Part shown: positions 48,533-59,155 of the stretch, piece after piece
How the letters are laid out: every line of letters starts with the position of its first letter
Numbering within the stretch: the stretch's first letter is position 1
DNA from: Sulfurovum sp.
Lineage (GTDB): Bacteria > Campylobacterota > Campylobacteria > Campylobacterales > Sulfurovaceae
NCBI GenBank assembly: GCA_020525365.1
Contig: JAIZOF010000001.1
Span: 1,015,456-1,079,455 of the forward strand
Direction: 5' to 3'
Length of the DNA: 64,000 nucleotides
Position numbers and translations under genes: made by a program
Notes under the pieces: model-generated
Databases searched by the model: none
The model's input: the letters and a program-made list of their open reading frames with translations, nothing else
What the model was told of the DNA's origin: nothing

Positions 48533-48561
48533 TTGACAACAAGAAAGTTCGGTGCTATAAT
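48533..48561 (+). promoter_or_regulatory. Consensus sigma-70 promoter of the rRNA operon
   Basis: TTGACA (48533-48538), a 17-nt spacer and TATAAT (48556-48561), an exact consensus promoter, about 210 nt upstream of the 16S start. The transcribed leader (48562-48771) is AT-rich with no gene. Confidence 0.9.
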
Positions 48562-48771
48562 ACGCGTCCACAAACACAGAGACCTCTTCAGAGTTTGAAG
48601 CAGAGAGTGAATGTGAGTGATCTTTGACAACCAAATATAAGTAAACAAATCAACGTCTATTTGAGATTTAATTTATTTGAATTAATTTTTTTTAACTAAA
48701 AGGAATTGTAGAAATTGCCCAGATAGCATATTATTTAAGTGATTCCTGACAATGGTTCAAGCCATTCATTT

Positions 48772-50275
48772 ACCAATGGAGAGTTTGATCCTGGCTCAAG
48801 TGAACGCTGGCAGCGTGCTTAACACATGCTGAAGTCGGGTAAAGAACATTACAACACTTTAAATTGTCAGCTAAGTGGCCGGACAGGTGAAGTAATATAG
48901 CTAACAATGCCTTTGGAGGGGATAACGATTGGAAACGACTGCTCAAGTACCCGCCACCTTCTGTAGTAATTACAGTTGAAATGTTTTCATAAAGATCGGG
49001 CTATATGGTATCAGTGGTTGGTAGGTAGGCTCACCAAGCCAGCTGACGCCCTAGCTGGGTCTAGAAGAGGATGATCAGCCACACTGGAACTGAACACGGT
49101 CCAGACCTACGGGGAGGGCATGGTAGAATATTGCTGTAATGGAAATACGATGCAACAACGCCGCGTGGAGGATGACGCATTTCGGTGTGTGACTCCTTTT
49201 ATATGGGAAGATAATGACGGTACCAGTGAATAAGCACCGTAACTCCGTGCCAGCGGCCGCGACCAATACCGGAGGTACAAGCGTTGCACCTCAGAATCAC
49301 TGGGCGTAAAGCGCGCGCAGGCAGCCTCGATGGTTGGATCTTGAAGCCTGCACGGCTCAGCCGTGAACTGCGTCCAAAACTGTCGGGCTAGAGTCTGGGA
49401 GGGAAGATGGAATTAGTTGTGTAGGGTAAAATCGTAGAGATAACAGGAATGCAAAAGCAGAAGAAGGCGATCTTCTGGAACAGTACTGACGCTGAAGGCG
49501 CGGCGTGGGGAGCAAGCAAGTTAGATACCCTGGTGATCCGCTACAAATTGGATATTAGTCGTCAAGGTCCGTGACACCGGTGATGCAGCTAACGCATTAA
49601 ACGATCATATAGGGAGTACCGGTCATAAAGATTAAAACTCAAAGGAATGGGCGGGGACCCCGCTGAAGTGGTGGAGCATGTGGTTTAATTCGAAATGCGA
49701 AAAGACCGCCACCTGGCAGCAACATTGATGGAACCTGGTAGAGATACTGGGGTGCCTTTTAGAGCCTAGAAACAAATTACTGCGCATTTGGCTCGTCAGC
49801 TCGTGTCGTGAATGTTGGTTCAGTCCGCAACGAGCGCAACCCTCGTCACTAGTTACTAACGGTTCGGTAGGGACTCTGGTAGACTGCCTTCAACAGGAGG
49901 AGGAAGTAGAGGACGACGTCAAGTCATCATGGTACTTACAGTAAGAACTAACCTGTGCTACAATGGGTAGGACAATGGAACGCAATACCGCGAGAGTGGA
50001 GCAAATCTATAAACCTACTACTCTCGGTTCAGTTGTAGTCTGCAGCTCGACTACATGAAGGCTGGAATCCTTTAGTAATGTGAATCATGCTACAGTGAAA
50101 GATACGTTCCAGGTCTTGCTGCTACTGCCGCCCAGAAATCACTACATGGGAGGTTAGTTTCTGAAATGAGGAATGAGCTAAGCTACCTCCACGGTGGGAT
50201 CAACGACTGAATTGAGAAGTCAATAATAAAGTAACAAAGCCGGAGAGAACCCTGCACGGTTGGATCACCTCCTTT
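48772..50275 (+). rRNA. 16S rRNA gene with disrupted conserved sites
   Basis: The region has the length (about 1.5 kb) and order of a 16S gene, from GAGTTTGATCCTGGCTCA to the 3' end GGTTGGATCACCTCCTTT with an intact anti-Shine-Dalgarno. Universally conserved sites carry indels and substitutions. The 530 loop reads CCGCGACCAATACC instead of CCGCGGTAATAC. The 790 region reads CCTGGTGATCCG for CCTGGTAGTCC, and the 910 region GGAATGGGCGGGG for GGAATTGACGGGG. The 1400 decoding region reads CTGCCGCCCAGAAATCAC for ACACCGCCCGTCACAC, and GTCGTAACAAGG near 1490 is scrambled. As written it should not work. Assembly error across a multicopy gene is the likeliest cause. Boundaries are approximate. Confidence 0.8.
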
Positions 50276-50794
50276 CAAGGGTACATATACTCCATATGTC
50301 TCACAATATCCAATGGAGCAACATCAAAGGCTTGGTTGTTTGACATTGTGGCTTACCTCTTGGTTGATAAAGATCATTAGGATGCTGTTGTACATAACAG
50401 GCGTATCAGCTCTTCGGTTGAAGTGCACCTGATAAGGAGTGAGGTCCCAGGTTCAGAATCCTGGTGCCACCATTTAGCATTTTGTCTTGAAAAACTTAGC
50501 AAATACTTTATAAGATATTTGAGATTAGGTTTAAAACCTAAAGCTATTAACACTATTGTTGAAGTCTAACATGTGTACCAAACATTGATGAAAATTATTA
50601 TCAAATCCAAATCAAGTTTAAACAAGTTACAGTTAACAAGAAAATATTATCTGCGTATGTTATACAAGACGATAATAATCTTTCATGTCTAAAAACTCAA
50701 TAAACGTCTTTAACAAGACACTTATTAGTAACATTAACAGACCAACATTATTGTACACGTAAAGTTCATTTTGCATTATGCGGGGCGTACCTTA
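50276..50794 (+). other. 16S-23S internal transcribed spacer
   Basis: About 520 bases separating 16S and 23S. The only feature I can support is one tRNA-Ile-like gene (50399-50472). I do not see the tRNA-Ala that often accompanies it. The rest is AT-rich and without open frames of note. Confidence 0.7.
50399..50472 (+). tRNA. Degenerate tRNA-Ile (GAT)-like gene
   Basis: The anticodon-loop CTGATAA, a T-arm stem CCAGG/CCTGG and an encoded CCA end identify a tRNA-Ile in the usual rRNA-spacer position. The T loop has 8 nt (TTCAGAAT) instead of 7, the anticodon stem does not pair properly (TGCAC against GGAGTG), and the acceptor arms are not complementary. These look like single-base insertions and deletions in a normal tRNA-Ile, as in the neighbouring rRNAs. 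Confidence 0.65.
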
Positions 50795-53254
<2,460 letters not shown>

Positions 53255-53325
53255 TTGGAAGTCAAGCCTCCCATCGCCGATAATACTGCTGGCTACGCTA
53301 GTGGGAATGTAGGTCGCTGCCACTT
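53255..53325 (+). rRNA. 5S rRNA, 3' half only
   Basis: GAAGTCAAGCCTCCCATCG, CGATAATACTGCT and GGGAATGTAGGTCGCTGCC correspond to the second half of a Campylobacterota 5S gene. The first half and the 23S-5S spacer are absent, so the fragment is fused to the broken 23S. Confidence 0.7.
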
Positions 53326-53473
53326 TGAGATTTATCTTCTATAATACTTCTTTTTATAATCATGGTTTTTTTGTTTTTGTTATGTTTTTTATGAGAATTA
53401 AGGCTAGAATTAAACGCTGATACTCAGTGTCATTACGCTAAAATATGTTAATTTATTATTAATAGGATTATTA

Positions 53474-54382
53474 ATGTCTAAAAAGATTGCTTCTGCAAGA
53501 ATCATAACCGAAAGTTCAAAATTATTACAAGAATTAAATAACTCCTTATCCTTTGATAAAATACTTTATAGAGAGGATATAGAAGGATCTCGTGCACATG
53601 CCTATATGCTCAAAGAGCAAAAAGTTATTTCCAAAGAAGACTATGAGAAGATTGAAGCAGGCTTATGTGAAATATTGAAAGATATTGAAGAGGGTAAATT
53701 GAGTCTAGATGGCAATGATGAAGATATTCATATGGCAATAGAAGGAGAGCTGACACGTCGTATTGGTGATGCAGGAAAACGTCTACATACGGCACGTTCT
53801 CGTAATGATCAAGTAGCTCTTGATTTTAGACTCTATGTACAAAATAGTACCAAAGCTATTGCAGGCTTACTCTTGAAGAATATTGGTACACTTGTAAAAG
53901 TAGCAGAAGCTAATGTAGAGACAATATTACCTGGAATGACTCATCTTCAACATGCTCAACCAATTAACTTTGGATACCATATGATGGCATATGCGAGTAT
54001 GTTTAAGCGTGATTATGAGCGTTTTATGAGCTCTTATGAACGCAATAACTATTCTCCTATAGGCTGTGCAGCATTGGCTGGTACACCACATCCCATAGAT
54101 AGACAGATGACTTCCGATAAGTTAGGCTTTAACGCACCTACACTGAACTGTCTGGACACAGTTAGTGACCGTGACTTTGCCTTAGAGATACTTTTTAACA
54201 TCAGTACGATGATGATGCATATGAGTCGCCTGAGTGAAGAGCTCATTTTGTGGTCTGCGGCTGAGTTTAAGTGGGTAACACTAAGTGACAGACATGCTAC
54301 GGTGTGGGTTGCGTTGCGGCTGGCAGCTTCGAAGTCATCTGTCTGTCACGTAGGCTATTTCGGCGTTCATAAGAGCTCATAA
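53474..54382 (+). pseudogene. argH: Argininosuccinate lyase, 3' part replaced
   Basis: ArgH splits argininosuccinate into arginine and fumarate. The first about 270 residues are normal and in frame: [65 protein letters not shown]. After SDRHAT (about 54300) the frame continues into unrelated sequence for about 27 codons and stops. The family signature GSSxMPQKKNP and the last roughly 190 residues are missing. The replacing DNA contains a perfect inverted copy of 53903-54043. As assembled the enzyme cannot work. Confidence 0.88.
53903..54043 (+). repeat. Inverted repeat arm 1, inside argH
   Basis: This 141-bp part of argH is identical to the reverse complement of 54363-54503. It is the original copy, because it is in the correct coding context. 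Confidence 0.97.
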
Positions 54383-54503
54383 AACGCTCATAATCACGCT
54401 TAAACATACTCGCATATGCCATCATATGGTATCCAAAGTTAATTGGTTGAGCATGTTGAAGATGAGTCATTCCAGGTAATATTGTCTCTACATTAGCTTC
54501 TGC
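54363..54503 (-). repeat. Inverted repeat arm 2, fold-back copy of argH
   Basis: An exact reverse-complement copy of 53903-54043, 319 nt away. Between the arms, 54285-54349 also shows a small inverted pair (GTGACAGAC with GTCTGTCAC), and GTCATCTGTCT echoes argH sequence near 54100 in reverse. The pattern is that of a noisy hairpin (fold-back) joined to the gene. Confidence 0.97.
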
Positions 54504-54542
54504 GGATGTTTTGATATTTGGGTATTATTTTGGTTTAAATTT

Positions 54543-54570
54543 AAGGTGCTGTGGCAACAGCACCCTACGG
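54543..54570 (-). repeat. REP copy 1
   Basis: GGTGCTGT-GGCA-ACAGCACC hairpin followed by CTAC. Read on the minus strand it begins with the GTAG foot. Confidence 0.85.
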
Positions 54571-54609
54571 TTGGTTATTGAAATATAATTTTCTATTTGT
54601 GAAAGTTTT

Positions 54610-54634
54610 GTAGGGTGCGGTTGCTACCGCACCT
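54610..54634 (+). repeat. REP copy 2
   Basis: GTAG foot, then hairpin GGTGCGGT-TGCT-ACCGCACC. Compared with the other copies one stem pair has changed on both sides (T-A to G-C), keeping the helix. Confidence 0.85.
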
Positions 54635-54739
54635 TTGGGAATGTGGATTGATGTCACGGTTTATTTTGTTTGAAATATATGGCGGGGAATGTTCTTATTT
54701 TGACCATTGAATCAATCGTTTATTTTTGCTTATAGTGAA

Positions 54740-54767
54740 GGTGCTGTGGCAACAGCACCCTACGGGT
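54740..54767 (-). repeat. REP copy 3
   Basis: Same sequence as copy 1 (GGTGCTGT-GGCA-ACAGCACC, then CTAC), minus orientation, about 78 nt before the transposase start. Confidence 0.85.
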
Positions 54768-54844
54768 AATTTGTATTCAAAATAAAAAACATGTCAATAT
54801 GCCATATTTTTAACCATAATCTCATATCTTCGTTACACTTCAAC

Positions 54845-55291
54845 ATGGCAAAATATAAACGACTCTTTTTGGCTGGACATAGCTACTACATTACTATGGT
54901 GACACATAAACGTAATCCATTGTTGGTAGACAATATTGGACTATTGCGTGAGAGCTTTCGTGAAAGTAAAAGGTATTTCGCTTATAGCATAGATGCTATT
55001 GTCATTATGCCTGACCATATACATATGATAATCACACCTGAATATGTGATGGATTATCCTAAAATCATCAAAGCTATTAAATATAATTTTTCAAGACACT
55101 TTAATGTGGAAGAAGAACAATCATATAGTAGATATAAACGGAAACTCAAACCGATATGGCAGAAACGGTATTATGAACATACGATACGAGATGAAAAAGA
55201 TTATCTACGTTGTTTGGAATATATGGAGAATAATCCATTGAAACATGGGTATGTGGATAATGGTGAGGTATGGGAATATATGTCTCTGTAG
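54845..55291 (+). CDS. REP-associated tyrosine transposase (RAYT)
   Basis: A 148-residue Y1 transposase of the TnpA-REP/IS200-like superfamily, which cuts and joins single-stranded REP hairpins. It has the HUH motif MPDHIHMI (H58, H60), a later KRYYEHTIRDEKD segment typical of the family, and the probable catalytic Tyr126 in LEYMENNPLKHGYV. I start at MAKYKRLF; an ATG 18 codons upstream gives an extension with no family similarity. The TAG stop codon is shared with the GTAG foot of REP copy 4. Confidence 0.9.
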   Translation: MAKYKRLFLAGHSYYITMVTHKRNPLLVDNIGLLRESFRESKRYFAYSIDAIVIMPDHIHMIITPEYVMDYPKIIKAIKYNFSRHFNVEEEQSYSRYKRKLKPIWQKRYYEHTIRDEKDYLRCLEYMENNPLKHGYVDNGEVWEYMSL

Positions 55292-55313
55292 GGTGCTGTT
55301 GCTACAGCACCTT
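55288..55313 (+). repeat. REP copy 4, overlapping the RAYT stop codon
   Basis: GTAG foot and hairpin GGTGCTGT-TGCT-ACAGCACC, plus orientation. The TAG of the foot is the stop codon of the transposase gene. Confidence 0.85.
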
Positions 55314-55357
55314 CACTCCAATATGCAATAGAACTTTTTTCTTTATGTCAATTTATG

Positions 55358-55385
55358 AAGGTGCTGTGGCAACAGCACCCTACGG
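55358..55385 (-). repeat. REP copy 5
   Basis: Same sequence as copies 1 and 3, minus orientation. It directly precedes the stop codon of the truncated DsbA-like gene. Confidence 0.85.
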
Positions 55386-55390
55386 GATTT

Positions 55391-55600
55391 TTATATCTTC
55401 AAAATCTCCTCTAAACTCCTATACCCACTCAGACATACCATATGCCCATCTTCATCTATCTTGACTGTGGAGGGGAAGGCATTGGCTCCCATGGAACGGG
55501 CTTTACTGAAGTTGTGTTGCATGAGGAGTTCTGCTCGGTCTGATTGGTAGAAGTCAAGGAATGTATTTTTATCTTCTTTGACATAAGCACAAAGTACATC
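55391..55600 (-). pseudogene. C-terminal fragment of a DsbA-family oxidoreductase
   Basis: On the minus strand about 70 codons end at a TAA and read ...DVLCAYVKEDKNTFLDFYQ..., FSKARSMGANAFPSTVKID and a final SGYRSLEEILKI. The cis-proline segment AFPSTVKID and the overall pattern fit the C-terminus of DsbA/FrnE-like thioredoxin-fold proteins. There is no N-terminal half with the CxxC site: upstream, the sequence runs into the start of the ABC-F gene. Only the stump remains. The 5' boundary is approximate. Confidence 0.65.
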
Positions 55601-55659
55601 TATACTACAGTATATTTCGATATAATCCCAAAAAATTATTACTATGACAGAGTACCAAT

Positions 55660-57498
55660 ATGATACAACTTACCAATCTCTGTAAAAGCTTCGGTGGACA
55701 AATACTCTTTAATGATGTAAACTTTAAGATGCAAAGCCAACAAAAAATAGGTTTTGTTGGACGTAACGGTTCTGGGAAATCTACACTCTTTAAGATGATA
55801 CTTGGAGAAGAGAGTCATGACAGTGGGTCTATCAGCATTCCTAAAAACTACCGCATAGGGACACTTAAACAACACCTTGTGTTTACAGAGACTACGGTAC
55901 GTGAAGAGTGTGCATTGGTATTGCCAGAAGATGAGCAGTGGAACTTTTATAAGATAGAAAAGCTTTTGTTTGGTCTTGGGTTTTCTGAGGCAGACTTGAA
56001 CAAAAACCCTTTGAGCTTTTCTGGTGGGTATCAGATACGTATTAACCTTGTGAAATTACTAGCAACAGAACCAAACATGTTACTACTCGATGAGCCTACT
56101 AACTACTTAGATATTATCTCTCTTAGATGGCTTAGAGGGTTCATAAAAGAGTTTGATGGTGAAGTGATACTCATTACCCACGATAGAGACTTTATGGACT
56201 CTGTGACGACGCATACAATGGGTGTACAGCGTAAAGGACTACACATTGTGCGTGGTGACAGCTACAAGTACTACGGTACACTAGAGCTAGCAGATGAAAC
56301 GTACGAAAAAACCAAAGCCAACCAAGACAAAAAGCGTAAAGAGCTTGAAGAGTTCGTGGCACGCAATAAGGCTAGAGCCTCAACTGCAGCTCTGGCACAG
56401 TCTAAACAAAAAGAGTTAGACAAGATGGAAGAGATGGAAGACTTGGCAACGGATGCAAACCTCTCTTTTAACTTTAACTATAAAGATACCCCTGCAAAGA
56501 TACTCTTCCGTGCGAATGAGCTGAGTTTTGGGTATAACCCTGATGAGCCATTGTTTCATCATATTACTTTTGCGATGGAGAAGGGTAAACGTCTTGCTAT
56601 CATTGGTAAAAATGGTAAGGGTAAATCTACTTTGCTTAACTATATTGCAGGTGAATTTGGTGAGCAACAAAGGAGCCTAGAATTTCACCCCTCTACCGTC
56701 TTTGCACACTTTGGGCAGACAAATATAGAAAGACTCAATACCAAAGTGACTATTGTTGAAGAGATAGCATCTATGTCTAAAGAGGTGGGGATACCTCAGG
56801 CGCGTAACATAGCTGGGCGTATGATGTTCAGTGGAGAGTTGGGTGACAAGAAGATAGAGGTGCTCTCTGGTGGAGAGCGAAGTAGAGTGATGTTAGGGAA
56901 GATTATTGCAACACCTGCGAACCTACTCCTTTTGGATGAGCCTACCAACCACCTAGATATGCAGTCGATAGATGCCCTTGCAGATGCCATCGATGCTTTC
57001 GAGGGTTCACTTATTATGGTAACACACTCGGAGATGTTATTGCATAGACTTGCCGATGCACTCATCATTTTTCATAAGGGTGGGGCAGAGTATTTTGATG
57101 GTACGTATGCGGATTTCTTGGAGAAGATAGGCTGGGAAGAGGAAGAGGGAAACATAAAACCTAAAAAGAAAAAGCCTAAAATAGACTATAAAGAACGCAA
57201 AAAACTTCGTAAAGCAGCAACAAAAGAGCGCAACGAAGAGCGTAAGCCTTACTCCAAAGAGATAAAAGAGTGTGAAGAGAAGATAGAGAAGCTTGAAGTT
57301 GAGATGGCTAAGAAAAATGAGATTTTAATGGAAGCTTCAAAGAAAGGTGATAATGGTGCCATTATGGAGATGTCTAAAGAGGTAGGGCTTGTGCAACAAG
57401 AGATAGATGCCTTGTTTGAGAGACTTGAGATTGCTTCTGAGTTGGATGAGGAGATAGTGGCAAAGTATGAGTTGAAGTTACAAGAGATAGATGCTTAA
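55660..57498 (+). CDS. ABC-F family ATPase (ribosome-associated type)
   Basis: A 612-residue soluble protein with two ABC domains and no membrane segments. Domain 1 has Walker A GRNGSGKST (residues 34-42), a slightly altered signature SFSGGYQIR and Walker B LLLDEPTNYLD. A charged linker follows (about residues 225-265). Domain 2 has Walker A GKNGKGKST, signature LSGGERSR and Walker B LLLDEPTNHLD. A Lys/Glu-rich C-terminal coiled coil (about 505-612) resembles Uup/YheS-type proteins. These act on stalled ribosomes or as translation factors; resistance cannot be inferred. The frame is clean, so sequence quality recovers here. Confidence 0.9.
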   Translation: MIQLTNLCKSFGGQILFNDVNFKMQSQQKIGFVGRNGSGKSTLFKMILGEESHDSGSISIPKNYRIGTLKQHLVFTETTVREECALVLPEDEQWNFYKIEKLLFGLGFSEADLNKNPLSFSGGYQIRINLVKLLATEPNMLLLDEPTNYLDIISLRWLRGFIKEFDGEVILITHDRDFMDSVTTHTMGVQRKGLHIVRGDSYKYYGTLELADETYEKTKANQDKKRKELEEFVARNKARASTAALAQSKQKELDKMEEMEDLATDANLSFNFNYKDTPAKILFRANELSFGYNPDEPLFHHITFAMEKGKRLAIIGKNGKGKSTLLNYIAGEFGEQQRSLEFHPSTVFAHFGQTNIERLNTKVTIVEEIASMSKEVGIPQARNIAGRMMFSGELGDKKIEVLSGGERSRVMLGKIIATPANLLLLDEPTNHLDMQSIDALADAIDAFEGSLIMVTHSEMLLHRLADALIIFHKGGAEYFDGTYADFLEKIGWEEEEGNIKPKKKKPKIDYKERKKLRKAATKERNEERKPYSKEIKECEEKIEKLEVEMAKKNEILMEASKKGDNGAIMEMSKEVGLVQQEIDALFERLEIASELDEEIVAKYELKLQEIDA

Positions 57499-57585
57499 TC
57501 TTTTTTGACTTATTTCAATTTCCTTATTGTAGAACTTGTGGCGTTGTTGCTCTCTTTATTTTTTAGAAAAAATGAAATAAGAAAT

Positions 57586-57641
57586 TGTCGTGGCTCTCAA
57601 ATTGCATAGCTTTCAAGGGTGTTCGCCACGACAGGTTTTTT
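57586..57641. terminator. Terminator between convergent ABC-F and HIT genes
   Basis: TGTCGTGGC (57586-57594) pairs with GCCACGACA (57625-57633), with a 30-nt loop, followed by GGTTTTTT. The rest of 57499-57686 holds no gene. Confidence 0.65.
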
Positions 57642-57686
57642 GAATTAATGGATGGGCTATCACCAAGTTTAAACATTGATTGTGTT

Positions 57687-58040
57687 TTATAAAGATTTAT
57701 GATTATCTTCATGGGAGTGATCCCACACTAATTTTCCTCCACCTAGCATATGAAAGTGTAAGTGTCCTACTTCTTGTCCTCCATCTTCTCCGTTGTTGGT
57801 GATGAGTCTGTAACCTGTTTGATCTACACCAATTTTAGTGGCTACTTCTTGGATGAATGATGTCATACCTGCCATCGTTTCTGGGCTTACATCTTGAAAA
57901 CAATCTACATGTTGTTTTGGAATGATGAGTATATGAATAGGTGCTTTAGGATAGAGGTCATGAAATGCCAAAAAATTTTCATTTTCATGCACGGTATTAT
58001 TGGGAAGACTCCCGTCAACAATTTTACAAAATATACACAT
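57687..58040 (-). CDS. HIT-family nucleotide hydrolase (HinT-like)
   Basis: A 117-residue histidine triad protein: MCIFCKIVDGSLPNN at the N-terminus (CxxC zinc pair start), PKAPIHILIIPKQHV, and the catalytic triad motif VGHLHFHMLGG. HinT-type proteins hydrolyse purine nucleoside phosphoramidates. ATG 58040 has GGAGATAGC upstream; the frame is open 16 codons further without similarity. Divergent from pheS. Confidence 0.93.
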   Translation of the reverse strand: MCIFCKIVDGSLPNNTVHENENFLAFHDLYPKAPIHILIIPKQHVDCFQDVSPETMAGMTSFIQEVATKIGVDQTGYRLITNNGEDGGQEVGHLHFHMLGGGKLVWDHSHEDNHKSL

Positions 58041-58162
58041 AGCTATCTCCTTGTTGGTAGTATTGTTTGGGCAATTATAGCACACCAAATCCCACTATTA
58101 GCTACTTTTAGATAGAATCACATCAATTTAATCATTGGATAATATGTGATAAACGGAGTATT

Positions 58163-59155
58163 ATGAAGAACCTAGAAGCAAAAATACTTAAAGCAAACTC
58201 GCTTGAAGTACTTGAAAAAGTACGTATTGAACTTTTTGGAAAAAAAGGAATATTGGCAACAGAATTTGCCAAAATGAAGGATATTCCTAGTTCTGAGAAG
58301 AAAGCTTTTGCAGAAGGGCTGAACAAGCAAAAAATGACATTACAAAAAGTATTTGATACACGCTATGAAGCACTCAAAACCAAAGAGATAGAAGCAATAC
58401 TCAAAAGTGAAACAATTGATGTCTCTCTTTATGGTACATTGACACAAAAAGGAGCGCTTCATCCCGTTATGGAAACCATGGATAAAATTATTGATTATTT
58501 TATGGCACTTAACTTTTCAGTTGAAAGTGGCAATATGGTAGAGGATGATTTTCATAATTTTGAAGCACTCAATCTTCCAAAGTACCACCCTGCAAGGGAT
58601 ATGCAGGATACTTTTTATTTCAAAGATGGTGGACTGTTACGTACACATACCTCTCCAGTACAGATACGTACCATGCTTAAAGAGAAGCCACCCATTCGTA
58701 TGATTGCACCTGGATCTGTGTTTAGGCGTGATTATGATTTAACCCATACACCAATGTTTCACCAAGTTGAAGGGCTGGTTGTAGATGCAAAAGAGAGGAT
58801 CTCTTTTGCTAACCTCAAAGCAATTTTGACAGATTTCCTACACTATATGTTTGGAGATGTTGATATACGTTTTCGTCCAAGCTTTTTTCCATTCACTGAG
58901 CCTTCAGCTGAAGTAGATATTAGTTGTATCTTTTGTGATGGAGAGGGGTGCCGTGTTTGTTCGCATACAGGATGGATAGAGATTCTTGGATGCGGCATTG
59001 TTGATCCAAATGTATTTAAAGCTGTTAAATATAAAGATGTCAGTGGTTATGCTTTTGGATTAGGGGTTGAGCGTATTGCAATGCTGGTACATCGTATACC
59101 AGACTTAAGAAGCCTTTTTGAGGGCGATATTCGTTTGTTGGAGCAATTTGTATGA
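58163..59155 (+). CDS. pheS: Phenylalanyl-tRNA synthetase alpha subunit
   Basis: A 330-residue class II synthetase subunit. It has an N-terminal coiled coil (residues 1-75), motif 1 region [36 protein letters not shown], motif 2 [19 protein letters not shown] and motif 3 [11 protein letters not shown]. Its stop overlaps pheT by 4 nt. An ACGGAG site lies upstream. Nothing unusual. Confidence 0.97.
   Translation: MKNLEAKILKANSLEVLEKVRIELFGKKGILATEFAKMKDIPSSEKKAFAEGLNKQKMTLQKVFDTRYEALKTKEIEAILKSETIDVSLYGTLTQKGALHPVMETMDKIIDYFMALNFSVESGNMVEDDFHNFEALNLPKYHPARDMQDTFYFKDGGLLRTHTSPVQIRTMLKEKPPIRMIAPGSVFRRDYDLTHTPMFHQVEGLVVDAKERISFANLKAILTDFLHYMFGDVDIRFRPSFFPFTEPSAEVDISCIFCDGEGCRVCSHTGWIEILGCGIVDPNVFKAVKYKDVSGYAFGLGVERIAMLVHRIPDLRSLFEGDIRLLEQFV

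Larger units (their letters stand above)
54543..55385 (+). mobile_element. REP-RAYT unit: tyrosine transposase with five REP hairpins
   Basis: A Y1/HUH-type REP-associated transposase gene flanked by three REP copies upstream and two downstream, in alternating orientation. Each copy has a GTAG foot beside an 8-bp hairpin with a 4-nt loop, the known layout of substrates of RAYT enzymes. It lies between the broken argH and a truncated DsbA-family gene. Target-site duplications are not expected for this class and none were seen. Confidence 0.85.

Noticed and set aside
48595-48640. A second rRNA promoter (TTTGACAA with ATATAAG)
   Set aside because: The spacing between the two boxes is far too short, whereas the promoter at 48533 is a perfect consensus.
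54288-54382. A novel 27-residue C-terminal tail on ArgH after SDRHAT
   Set aside because: The tail is encoded by the noisy centre and inverted copy of argH itself, so it is a by-product of the fold-back, not a domain.
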